From JAWODU01 sp046483125 (lineage in GTDB: Bacteria > Verrucomicrobiota > Kiritimatiellia > UBA8416 > JAWODU01), in contig JAWODU010000094.1 in the NCBI GenBank assembly GCA_046483125.1, positions 1-8,643 on the forward strand: DNA of 8,643 nt. The letters are read 5' to 3'. Of this stretch, positions 1 to 5,545 are shown piece after piece (position 1 is the stretch's first letter; each line of letters opens with the position of its first letter). The notes under the pieces are model-generated. The model was given only the letters and a program-made list of their open reading frames with translations. It did no database searches and was not told the DNA's origin. The translations under genes were made by a program, and so were the position numbers.

Positions 1-2
1 AA

Positions 3-374
3 GGCCGGTGGATTTCTTCTCTTATAGATATAAGCGATTCCCCCGCGCGCGATATTACTCATATCGCCGAGGCTTCGGCTGTCGGCGCGGAAATCGAAAT
101 TGCCCGCCTGCCGGTTTCGAAAGATGCCGCCCTGATGGCGGACGGTAAAAAGGCGTCGCGGCACGCCCTGTACGACGGCGAGGATTTTGAACTCATGTTT
201 ACCGTACCGGCCGAAAAGGAACACGATTTCATGAGCGCCTGGCAAAAGGAGTTCAGCCTTGAGTGTACGGCCCTCGGGCACATCACCGGTAAACCTGGAA
301 TAATCGAGGCCGTTGAACCGGACGGCTCCCGGCACCCTCTTGCCGACTCCGGATATGAACACTTCCAGTCGTAA
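3..374 (+). CDS. thiL: Thiamine-monophosphate kinase, C-terminal part (5' end outside window)
   Basis: ThiL phosphorylates thiamine monophosphate with ATP to give thiamine diphosphate, the last step of cofactor synthesis, in the cytoplasm. The frame is open from base 3 and ends at TAA 372-374, giving 123 residues of what is normally a protein of about 300-350. The translation starts near the family's second conserved block: LIDISDSPARDITHIAEAS, then VGAEIEIARLPVS, then the hallmark LYDGEDFELMFTVP and a final glycine-containing IGxIT-like segment (LGHITGKPGIIE). These match the C-terminal domain of ThiL in the PurM/AIR-synthetase-like superfamily. One oddity is that the usual SDG after the DIS residues is read as SDS followed by Pro. 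The N-terminal ATP-binding half lies outside the window. tsaE follows in the same direction after 187 bases. Confidence 0.92.
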   Translation, partial: GRWISSLIDISDSPARDITHIAEASAVGAEIEIARLPVSKDAALMADGKKASRHALYDGEDFELMFTVPAEKEHDFMSAWQKEFSLECTALGHITGKPGIIEAVEPDGSRHPLADSGYEHFQS

Positions 375-436
375 TATTACACGCAACACAAAGAGTTAAC
401 GTGAAAACATGGGGAAATTTTCAGACAGGATAAACA

Positions 437-470
437 CGGCAATCAGGCGGCTATCGCCGCCTGATTGCCG
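437..470. repeat. 15-bp perfect hairpin between thiL and tsaE
   Basis: Bases 437-451 are exactly complementary to 456-470 with a 4-base loop (TATC). No T-run follows on either strand, so a classic intrinsic terminator is not supported, though the hairpin could still stop or protect the thiL transcript. It sits inside a wider inverted pair: GACAGGAT at 424-431 and ATCCTGTC at 508-515. The right side also carries a short direct repeat of about 18-base period (GATCCTGT at 489 and 507). This arrangement resembles a dispersed intergenic repeat. Confidence 0.6.
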
Positions 471-561
471 GTATCCCCCAGTCTCCCTGATCCTGTAAAT
501 CCCGTAGATCCTGTCAAAAAAAATCCCGGGGGCGAAGGGGAGCCGGAAACGCTGAAAAACC

Positions 562-1005
562 ATGCAAGAGCAGAAAATAGTATCCGACAGCGCGGAACAG
601 ACAATGTCCCTCGCAAGTGACCTTACTGTTTCGCTCGGCGGCAACGGCGCCGTTTTTGCCCTTTACGGGGAACTGGGCAGTGGAAAGACATGCTTCGTAA
701 AGGGAATAGCCGCCGCCCTGGGAATTTCCCGCCCTGTTACAAGCCCCACTTTTACCATAATCAACGAATACAGCGGCTCACAAATGCTTTACCATGTGGA
801 CCTGTACAGGCTAACCGGATCCGAAGAGGCCGCGTCGGCGGGCTTCACGGACTGTTTGCAGGAAACCTGTATTACCGCCGTCGAATGGGCCGAAAGGGCG
901 GAAGACCTGATCCCCGAAAACGCATTCCGGATCTTTTTCGAACACTCCGGCAATCCCGGAACACGCCTCATCACCATCCGCACGCCAGACACCCCGGCAC
1001 GCTGA
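562..1005 (+). CDS. tsaE: tRNA threonylcarbamoyladenosine biosynthesis ATPase TsaE
   Basis: TsaE (YjeE family) is the ATPase that works with TsaB and TsaD to place the threonylcarbamoyl group on A37 of ANN-decoding tRNAs. The 147-residue protein has the usual family length. It shows a Walker A motif GELGSGKT at about residues 37-44, the family signature PVTSPTFTIINEY at about 58-70, the HVDLYRL block at about 77-83 and VEWAERAEDLIP at about 109-120, corresponding to the conserved ExWxE region. The ATG at 562 is chosen because the first residues (IVSDSAEQTMSLASDL) already align with the family's conserved N-terminal helix. The downstream ATG at 604 would cut into it. The ribosome binding site is weak: a purine run near 534-543 is too far upstream to be ideal. 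The stop is TGA 1003-1005. Confidence 0.95.
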   Translation: MQEQKIVSDSAEQTMSLASDLTVSLGGNGAVFALYGELGSGKTCFVKGIAAALGISRPVTSPTFTIINEYSGSQMLYHVDLYRLTGSEEAASAGFTDCLQETCITAVEWAERAEDLIPENAFRIFFEHSGNPGTRLITIRTPDTPAR

Positions 1006-1012
1006 AGCGGAT

Positions 1013-1127
1013 GTTCGCCGATCGGGGGATCGGCTCCTGCGGAAGCCCTGCGGGTGAGACACCCGCTACTACAACGTTCGCAAGGTGTAGTAACGCGTGT
1101 CCTCACGCGTACATGCAGGAGGCGAAC
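1013..1127. repeat. ~115-nt imperfect hairpin flanked by 11-bp direct repeats
   Basis: Complementary blocks nest in order: GTTCGCC 1013-1019 with GGCGAAC 1121-1127, CTCCTGC 1034-1040 with GCAGGAG 1115-1121, GTGAG/ACAC 1054-1062 with GTGTCCTCAC 1097-1106, and TACTACA 1067-1073 with TGTAGTA 1086-1092, leaving a 12-base loop. The 11-mer ATGTTCGCCGA occurs at 1011-1021 and again at 1129-1139, bracketing the hairpin like a target-site duplication. GGCGAAC and the second GTTCGCC (1131-1137) also form a small palindrome. The structure begins right after the tsaE stop. It could serve as its terminator, but no T-run follows. Confidence 0.65.
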
Positions 1128-1160
1128 CATGTTCGCCGAAGGTCGGGTCAGAGGTCAGAG

Positions 1161-1212
1161 GGAGAGATTAAGATTGGGATTAAGGTGCGGAGAGATAAAG
1201 ATTGGGATTAAG
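1161..1212. repeat. 24-nt direct repeat pair rich in GATTAAG
   Basis: Two 24-base copies at 1161-1184 and 1189-1212 differ at one position (GGAGAGATTAAG versus GGAGAGATAAAG, each followed by ATTGGGATTAAG). Their period is 28 bases. Further ATTAAG-like hexamers continue to about 1225. This purine-rich strand leads directly into the 13-bp tandem array. Confidence 0.7.
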
Positions 1213-1243
1213 ATTATGATTAAGACAGGAAGAGACGGACACC

Positions 1244-1373
1244 TGGTCCCCACACCTGGCCCCCACACTTAGTCCATACACTTAGTCCCTACACCTAGTC
1301 CCTACACCTAGTCCCCACACTTAGTCCATACACTTAGTCCATACACCTAGTCCCCACACCTAGTCCTCCTGCC
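1244..1373. repeat. 13-bp tandem repeat array, ten units
   Basis: Ten consecutive 13-base units follow the consensus TAGTCC[CA][TC]ACAC[CT]. Units 1-2 start TGG instead of TAG, units 3-9 (1270-1360) match closely, and unit 10 (1361-1373) is degenerate at its end. Variation is confined mostly to positions 1-3, 7, 8 and 13. The strand is very C-rich and G-poor. Because 13 is not a multiple of 3, the array cannot encode a regular peptide repeat in one frame, which argues for a non-coding role. Confidence 0.85.
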
Positions 1374-1384
1374 CTGCTCCCATT

Positions 1385-1434
1385 GCATCGCGTCCGGCGG
1401 CGCTACAAAACCTCCAGTACGCCGCCCGCGATGC
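1385..1434. repeat. 50-nt hairpin
   Basis: GCATCGCG at 1385-1392 pairs with CGCGATGC at 1427-1434, and GGCGGCG at 1396-1402 pairs with CGCCGCC at 1420-1426. The left arm has a 3-base bulge (TCC), and the loop is 17 bases. It lies between the tandem array and the large palindrome. Confidence 0.65.
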
Positions 1435-1442
1435 GGGCTGGT

Positions 1443-1604
1443 GCGTCACGCATTTCGCTTCCGCAGGATTCGCAAATCGGATCGCAAGCTTGCCGCTTCT
1501 GCAAGGCCCCGCCCTCCGAGCGTGTATACATATACCCGAGGAGGGCGGAAACGAAGCAGAAGCGGTGAGATCGCGGTTCGATTTGCGAACGAAATGCGTG
1601 ACGC
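1443..1604. repeat. ~162-nt imperfect palindrome
   Basis: A series of exact complementary blocks shares one centre near 1529. The pairs are GCGTCACGCATTTCG 1443-1457 with 1590-1604 (15 bp), TTCGCAAATCG 1469-1479 with 1579-1589 (11 bp), GATC 1480-1483 with 1568-1571, CCGCTTCTGC 1493-1502 with 1556-1565 (10 bp), CCGCCCTCC 1509-1517 with 1540-1548 (9 bp), and GTATA 1524-1528 with TATAC 1531-1535. The left arm carries an 11-base insertion (1458-1468) absent from the right. The length and nesting suit a MITE-like or REP-type element, or a site able to extrude a cruciform. No transposase gene is present. Confidence 0.75.
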
Positions 1605-1705
1605 AGGGGGGAAGGGTACAAGCAGAACCCAGAGAGACCAAGAACCCCTCGGCTCCGGCCTCCCGGGCCTGCGTGACACGCGGGCGCTCAGAGCGGGCTG
1701 GCATT

Positions 1706-1735
1706 GCATACTTGCACTAACTGCTGATAGTATGC
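1706..1735 (+). promoter_or_regulatory. Inverted repeat and possible weak promoter ahead of the propeller gene
   Basis: GCATACT at 1706-1712 and AGTATGC at 1729-1735 form a 7-bp inverted repeat with a 16-base spacer, an operator-like arrangement 44 bases before the gene at 1780. A weak sigma-70-like pair overlaps it: TTGCAT (1704-1709) and GATAGT (1726-1731), 16 bases apart. Both assignments are tentative. Confidence 0.3.
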
Positions 1736-1744
1736 CCACAGCAA

Positions 1745-1773
1745 AGGTCAATCAGAGGTCAATCAATAAGGAG
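1745..1773 (+). promoter_or_regulatory. Phased direct repeat and ribosome binding site of the propeller gene
   Basis: AGGTCAATCA occurs at 1745-1754 and 1756-1765, an 11-base period (about one helical turn). It is followed immediately by a strong Shine-Dalgarno AAGGAG at 1768-1773, 6 bases before the ATG at 1780. The Shine-Dalgarno fixes the gene start. The repeat could be a protein-binding site in the leader. Confidence 0.6.
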
Positions 1774-1779
1774 CCGCAC

Positions 1780-3066
1780 ATGATTGCAGTACACCCGTCT
1801 TTTCCGCGCTATACCGGCAACAATCCCCGGGTGCCCGTGTATAACCTGACCCCGAATCTGCCCGCCTGCATGCACCGCTTTTTCGACACTTCTCCCATAA
1901 GCCCTTCCGGACGTTACGGAGCGTTCCTTCAGCTTCCCGATGAATACAGACTGCCCCAACCCGGAGGAACTGCCGGGATTGTTCTCGTTGACCTCGAAAA
2001 GGGGCCGGAATCAGCTCGCGTTGTTTACGAAACACGCGGCTGGGAACACCAGATGGGAGCCAATATCAACTGGGGGGCGGGCGACGACGAACTCGTATTC
2101 AACGATGTCGATTCTGACTCCTGGACGCCGTTCGGTGTCCGGCTGAATCCCCATACGGGAGCGTCATCCCGGTTCCCGAAAGGCGTGTACCACCTGTCGC
2201 CCGACGGGAAACTTGCCGCCGTCTGCAGTCTCGAAAAAATGCGCCGCACCCAGTTCGGATACGGCGTGGTCATCCCGGACGACAAGGTCGGGCCAAACGG
2301 CGAGATGCCCGAAGATGACGGGCTGTACATCGTGGACGTCGAAAGCGGCGAAGTGAGAACGTTTGTGTCAATTGCGGACCTGCACAGAAAAGCGGCTGTG
2401 CCCTCCAGCCCGGACGACTTCGCCGGGGGGTGGCACTACGGTTTTCACGCCAAGTGGAATTTCCAGGGAGACCGGCTTATATTTACCACGCGCTGGGTGC
2501 CGGCCGTTGAGGGGCGTGAATGGTACGGGCACCGGGACCGCGGCACCAGGTACAGTGTCTTCGTTCTCAAGCCCGACGGCACCGGCATTCACAACGCCGT
2601 GCCGTGGAAGTACTGGACAAAAGGCGGGCATCATATCAACTGGTTTCCCGACGGGGAGAAGCTTTCCATGAACCTCGGCTACTTCAGGCACCTGCGCGGG
2701 GAAGGGGGACTGGACATGGTGAGCGTGAACCCGGACGGAAGCGACATTGGTCCCATTACCACCGCCGTCCCCGGCAGTGGCCATCCCTCCGTGCATCCCG
2801 ACGGAAGGCATATTCTTGCGGACGTGTACGCTCATTCAAAGGCTTTCGTCGTCGACGGAACAACGCCGCTTCGCTGGATTGATTACATCGAAGGCACAGA
2901 GGAGGAACTCGTGCGCTTCCACAGCAGTCCGGAAGTTGACGACAATACCATGCGCGTGGATCCCCATCCCGCGTGGACGCGGGACTGGCGGTACGTAACG
3001 TTCAACTCCTTTATCGACGGAACGCGCCGCGTCCTGCTGGCCGATATGCGCGAACTTGTTTCGTAG
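1780..3066 (+). CDS. PD40/TolB-like beta-propeller protein, possibly oligogalacturonate lyase-like
   Basis: This is a 428-residue protein without signal peptide or membrane segment, so probably cytoplasmic. It contains repeated propeller-blade motifs of the PD40 type: SPSGRY (41-46), SPDGKL (140-145), WNFQGDRLIF (226-235), NWFPDGEKL (287-295), VHPDGRHI (338-345) and AWTRDWRYVTFNS (398-410). Between blades are partly conserved histidines (H219, H223, H284, H285, H335, H396). The DPHPAW...DGTRRVLLADM ending and the clustered histidines recall family PL22 oligogalacturonate lyases, seven-bladed propellers with a His-bound metal, but I cannot confirm that family. It might equally be a non-catalytic propeller. 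The frame stays open upstream to 1441, but that part runs through palindromes and reads as low-quality Arg-rich sequence. The AAGGAG 6 bases before the ATG at 1780 decides the start. It converges on the sulfatase gene, suggesting a shared carbohydrate role. Confidence 0.8.
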   Translation: MIAVHPSFPRYTGNNPRVPVYNLTPNLPACMHRFFDTSPISPSGRYGAFLQLPDEYRLPQPGGTAGIVLVDLEKGPESARVVYETRGWEHQMGANINWGAGDDELVFNDVDSDSWTPFGVRLNPHTGASSRFPKGVYHLSPDGKLAAVCSLEKMRRTQFGYGVVIPDDKVGPNGEMPEDDGLYIVDVESGEVRTFVSIADLHRKAAVPSSPDDFAGGWHYGFHAKWNFQGDRLIFTTRWVPAVEGREWYGHRDRGTRYSVFVLKPDGTGIHNAVPWKYWTKGGHHINWFPDGEKLSMNLGYFRHLRGEGGLDMVSVNPDGSDIGPITTAVPGSGHPSVHPDGRHILADVYAHSKAFVVDGTTPLRWIDYIEGTEEELVRFHSSPEVDDNTMRVDPHPAWTRDWRYVTFNSFIDGTRRVLLADMRELVS

Positions 3067-3298
3067 AAGACAAAGAAGGCGGGGACTGAAGCGTTACGTA
3101 AGGAGTCGAGTGATAAAGAAACTGCTTCCAACGACAGGGAAACATCACTGGATGCCACTGCCGCCGCGTACGCTTTGCACACTCACGGTTGAGCCGGATC
3201 AGCAGAGGGAGCCTTGCGGAAAGACGGGATGCTTATGAACCTGTTGAGGAAATACGGCCGATGGCACAGGGAGTTTGAAACCTCGGGCGCCGTCTTCA

Positions 3299-4816
3299 CT
3301 ATGCTCCGGCTATTCGCGGCATGGGCAAGGGGGCCTTCGCCATTTCTCCGTAGACGAACTTCAGAAGAAGGTCTTGTTTGAGCCCGGCGTATTCCTTCTT
3401 GTCCCAGAGGTTAATATATTCGTCGGGGTCCTCCTTGAGGTCGTACAATTCGCCGTATTCGCGATTGAAGTGCACCGTGATCTTGTAGCGTTCGGTCACG
3501 TACGTCCGCATGTTCATTGTCGTGGGCTGATGCTGGTTTTCCACGATTACGTGATCGCGGACCGATTCGGCCCGGCCGAGCCAGACATCGGTTTCGTCCA
3601 CACCGGACATTGTCCTCGGAACGGGCAGGCCGGCGATGCTCAGAAACGTCTGCGGCAGGTCTACCGCGGACTGGAGCGAGTCGGACTGTTTGCCCGCCGG
3701 GATCGTTCCCGGCATGCTGACGACGAGCGGAACACGCAGCAGGTCTTCGTAATGATGGATGGCTTTCGCGGTCAGGCCGTGTTGCCCCCAGAAATCGCCA
3801 TGGTCGGTGGTGAAGCAGACCAGCGTGTTTTCGGCGAGGCCGAGTTTGTCCAGTTTGTCCAGGATCCTGCCGATGTACTTGTCCATCATGGTCGTCATGC
3901 CGTACATCATGGCGATGTTCCTGGCTTTCGCTTCCTCGCTTTTCAGGTGGCTTCCGGCGCCGTGGACCCAGTGTCCGTCGGGCTCCTGAAAATCGCTGAA
4001 ATCCGGATTTTCTTCCTGGGAGAGACGAAAGTACGGGGGTTTGTCGTCGAATTCGCCTTCCCTGTACTGCGGCACCGTCACCTTGTTCGGGTCGTACATG
4101 CTCGCGTATGGTTCGGGCGCCATGTACTGCGGGTGCGGATCGAAGAAGCTTGCCCAGAGGAAGAACGGTTTATCCGCTCCGGCGTACTCTTCCATCAGCG
4201 CGTTAATGCGCTCCGCGATCCAGGTGTTGTAGTGGAGTTCTTCGGGGATAGCCCACGCCTCGCCGGGTTTGAGACGAGGGTGTGATTCATCGCAATGAAA
4301 ATACTTCTGCCATTGTCCCGGGGCTTTTTCTTCCATCCAGATCCCGTAGTGCTGGCCGACATGTGACTCGTCGGTATGGTTGCGGGCAAGCTCGACGTGC
4401 TTGAAGCCGTAGAACGGGCCGTGGAATTCACGCCAGTAATCGAAATCGTGAAGGATCGGATAGGATTCGAGGGAAGGGTATTCATCCGTCCCTTTCAGCG
4501 GCTGAAAATGGGCTTTACCCACAAGGGCTGTCTCGTACCCGTTTTTCCCGAACGCGTCTCCCAAAGTCGGGACGTCCTCCATGAGTTTTGTTCCCAGCGA
4601 ATAGGCGCCGTGCTGGCTCGGGTAGAGGCCCGTTATCCAGCTCGCGCGCGTGGGTGTGCAGGTGGGGTTTACGGTATAGGCGCGGTGAAAAGTTGTGCCG
4701 TTCTCGACCAGCCGGTCGAGGTTAGGGGTCTTCACTTCGGGGTTCAGGTATCCCATCGCCATCCGGTGCTGCTGATCGCTGGTGATGAAAAGTACGTTGC
4801 GTTTCCTGTCGCTCAT
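3299..4816 (-). CDS. Type I (S1) arylsulfatase-family sulfatase, cytoplasmic
   Basis: This enzyme hydrolyses sulfate esters, here probably of a carbohydrate; the substrate cannot be read from the sequence. The 505-residue protein has the family layout. Near the N-terminus is the metal-binding NVLFITSDQQ (7-16, D14). The active-site signature CTPTRASWITG (53-63) follows, in which Cys53 would be converted to formylglycine by a maturase, with Arg57 in place. Next come GKAHF (K101, H103), FFDPHPQY (H228), TTDHGD (D338, H339) and K351. The C-terminal subdomain ends with LYDLKEDPDEYINLW (457-471), typical of sulfatases. The first residues MSDRKRNVLFIT leave no room for a signal peptide, unlike many polysaccharide sulfatases, so it probably acts on imported oligosaccharides. 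ATG 4814-4816 is chosen because the conserved core begins at once; no strong Shine-Dalgarno is seen. A long open frame on the opposite strand (3275-4285) is a shadow. Confidence 0.95.
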   Translation of the reverse strand: MSDRKRNVLFITSDQQHRMAMGYLNPEVKTPNLDRLVENGTTFHRAYTVNPTCTPTRASWITGLYPSQHGAYSLGTKLMEDVPTLGDAFGKNGYETALVGKAHFQPLKGTDEYPSLESYPILHDFDYWREFHGPFYGFKHVELARNHTDESHVGQHYGIWMEEKAPGQWQKYFHCDESHPRLKPGEAWAIPEELHYNTWIAERINALMEEYAGADKPFFLWASFFDPHPQYMAPEPYASMYDPNKVTVPQYREGEFDDKPPYFRLSQEENPDFSDFQEPDGHWVHGAGSHLKSEEAKARNIAMMYGMTTMMDKYIGRILDKLDKLGLAENTLVCFTTDHGDFWGQHGLTAKAIHHYEDLLRVPLVVSMPGTIPAGKQSDSLQSAVDLPQTFLSIAGLPVPRTMSGVDETDVWLGRAESVRDHVIVENQHQPTTMNMRTYVTERYKITVHFNREYGELYDLKEDPDEYINLWDKKEYAGLKQDLLLKFVYGEMAKAPLPMPRIAGA

Positions 4817-4838
4817 ATTTGTACCAGAACGTTACCAT

Positions 4839-4858
4839 GATCCCCGCCTTCGGGAATC
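4839..4858 (-). promoter_or_regulatory. Hairpin in the sulfatase leader
   Basis: Bases 4839-4846 (GATCCCCG) and 4851-4858 (CGGGAATC) form an 8-bp stem with one G-T pair and a 4-base loop. It would lie near the 5' end of the ~50-base leader expected from the promoter at 4874-4902. It might affect transcript stability or early elongation. No known riboswitch is recognised. Confidence 0.45.
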
Positions 4859-4873
4859 GATATTTCTTACTTA

Positions 4874-4902
4874 GTTATACATATGAACACGCCATTTGTC
4901 AC
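4874..4902 (-). promoter_or_regulatory. Sigma-70-like promoter of the sulfatase gene
   Basis: Read on the minus strand there is a -35 GTGACA (4897-4902; 5 of 6 match TTGACA), a 17-base spacer, and a -10 TATAAC (4874-4879; 5 of 6 match TATAAT). Transcription would start near 4867, giving a leader of about 50 bases before the ATG at 4816. Orientation, spacing and position all suit the sulfatase gene. Confidence 0.6.
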
Positions 4903-4911
4903 CTGCGTTCC

Positions 4912-4994
4912 GGGGTCTTGCCCCTCACGATGCGAAGAAGAAAGAACAGGCAAAGGCTGGCAGGGAAACCCGGGGCGCGGCGGGGTCTGTCCCC
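4912..4994. repeat. REP-like element bounded by GGGGTCT..CCCC motifs
   Basis: Near-identical short palindromic ends bound an 83-base stretch: GGGGTCTTGCCCC at 4912-4924 and GGGGTCTGTCCCC at 4982-4994. Each end folds into a 4-bp GGGG/CCCC stem. The interior is purine-rich (CGAAGAAGAAAGAACAGG) and then GC-rich. Motifs of the GGGGACAGACCCC kind are, from memory, common dispersed intergenic repeats in environmental bacteria. That comparison could not be checked here. Confidence 0.5.
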
Positions 4995-5017
4995 ATTGCT
5001 TTCAGTCTTCCACTTCC

Positions 5018-5038
5018 TCGGATCGAAGACCGATCCGA
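5018..5038. repeat. 8-bp hairpin
   Basis: TCGGATCG at 5018-5025 pairs with CGATCCGA at 5031-5038 around a 5-base loop. No T-run follows on either strand, so its role is unclear. Confidence 0.5.
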
Positions 5039-5224
5039 TCCTGCATGTTCAGTACCCGCGTCCTTGGAATAACGTCGCCGATTTCGTCGCCAAACGCGGC
5101 GAAATCCCGGAAAATTCCATTTGGCGGCCACTTCATTCGTTGGTCCGCACTTACTTTATAGATAATTCCGGTTAATCAATCAAGTAGAGCCTTCTACCCT
5201 CGCTTCGCTCGGGACACATACCCC

Positions 5225-5288
5225 GTTGGCATTCCGGTTGCGGAGCAACCTCATGCCAACCCCATCCCCGCCGCCGTTCCCACGGCGG
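5225..5288. repeat. Two adjacent hairpins
   Basis: The first is GTTGGCAT 5225-5232 with ATGCCAAC 5253-5260 and an inner GGTTGC 5236-5241 with GCAACC 5245-5250 (14 paired bases, 3-base loop). The second is CCGCCGT 5271-5277 with ACGGCGG 5282-5288 around a 4-base loop. Neither is followed by a T-run. The CCCTCG/CTCGGG palindrome at 5197-5213 lies just to the left. Confidence 0.6.
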
Positions 5289-5308
5289 CCCCGGCACAGA
5301 CCACGCCA

Positions 5309-5323
5309 CTTCGACAAGCTCAG
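5309..5323. repeat. CTTCGACAAGCTCAG dispersed 15-mer
   Basis: This exact 15-mer is one I remember as a very common intergenic repeat in several bacterial lineages, usually within longer palindromic units. Only one copy is present in this window, so the repeat status rests on recall, not on evidence within the window. Confidence 0.35.
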
Positions 5324-5437
5324 TGTCATGGATCTGTGCTTCTTCCCCTTTGCGCTTCCACGCATCTATGCGGAACATGCACCGTGTCATTGCATGACTC
5401 AGGCTTTGTTCCGGGTCGTCCTGTCGGACTCCATTGT

Positions 5438-5474
5438 GTCGAGTTCTCCGGCTTTGCGAGCCGGGAAACTCGAC
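5438..5474. repeat. Two-part hairpin downstream of the minus-strand operon
   Basis: GTCGAGTT 5438-5445 pairs with AACTCGAC 5467-5474, and CCGGCT 5448-5453 pairs with AGCCGG 5459-5464, separated by a 2x2 internal loop, with a 5-base apical loop. It lies about 100 bases after the DUF5131 stop. It could act as a transcription end or RNA-stability element, although the minus-strand sequence after it has no T-run. Confidence 0.5.
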
Positions 5475-5502
5475 TTATTAGCTGTTCTCAAATCAGGCCA
5501 CA

Positions 5503-5545
5503 CAAAAACAGAAAGAAAAGTGAATCCAGAATGCGCCACGGCGCA
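5503..5545 (-). terminator. Possible weak terminator of the helicase-tcmP-DUF5131 operon
   Basis: On the minus strand, a short GC-rich palindrome (TGCGCC 5532-5537 with GGCGCA 5540-5545) lies 25 bases after the DUF5131 stop. It is followed after about 12 bases by a T-rich run (TTTTCTTTCTGTTTTT, 5503-5519 region). The stem is short and the T-run is displaced, so this is only a candidate. Confidence 0.3.

Larger units (their letters stand above)
1006..1779. other. Gene-free repeat-rich spacer
   Basis: This 774-base stretch lies between tsaE and the propeller gene. Open frames occur on both strands, but their translations are Arg/Ala/Ser-rich, overlap one another and match no family I recognise. 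They run through inverted and tandem repeats, so I treat them as chance frames. The stretch is a mosaic of at least five separate repeat structures, listed individually. Its last ~80 bases may contain the promoter and leader of the gene starting at 1780. Confidence 0.75.

Noticed and set aside
690..1211. 173-residue plus-strand frame overlapping tsaE
   Set aside because: It is out of frame with tsaE, has no family signature and is Arg/Pro-rich, so it is a shadow.
1244..1373. CRISPR array
   Set aside because: The units are contiguous 13-mers with no spacers, and no cas genes are present.
1360..1751. Minus-strand open frames of about 100-114 residues
   Set aside because: They are low-complexity Arg/Ala/Ser sequence read through inverted repeats, overlap each other in different frames, and lack a ribosome binding site or recognisable domain.
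1441..1779. Upstream extension of the propeller gene frame (113 extra residues)
   Set aside because: The extension crosses both arms of the 1443-1604 palindrome, reads Arg-rich and is not propeller-like. A strong AAGGAG with ideal spacing supports the ATG at 1780.
3067..3192. 41 further open codons after the propeller stop TAG, suggesting readthrough
   Set aside because: The hydrophilic Lys/Glu/Ser-rich reading is not conserved-looking and the protein is complete at TAG. There is no readthrough or selenocysteine-like signal.
3275..4285. 336-residue open frame on the plus strand
   Set aside because: It lies fully antisense to the sulfatase, whose motifs are unmistakable. Its translation is Val/Phe/His/Gly-rich with no family resemblance, as expected for a complement frame of a GC-rich gene.
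5225..5330. tRNA or structured small RNA
   Set aside because: The hairpins do not form a cloverleaf and no T-loop or acceptor CCA end is seen.
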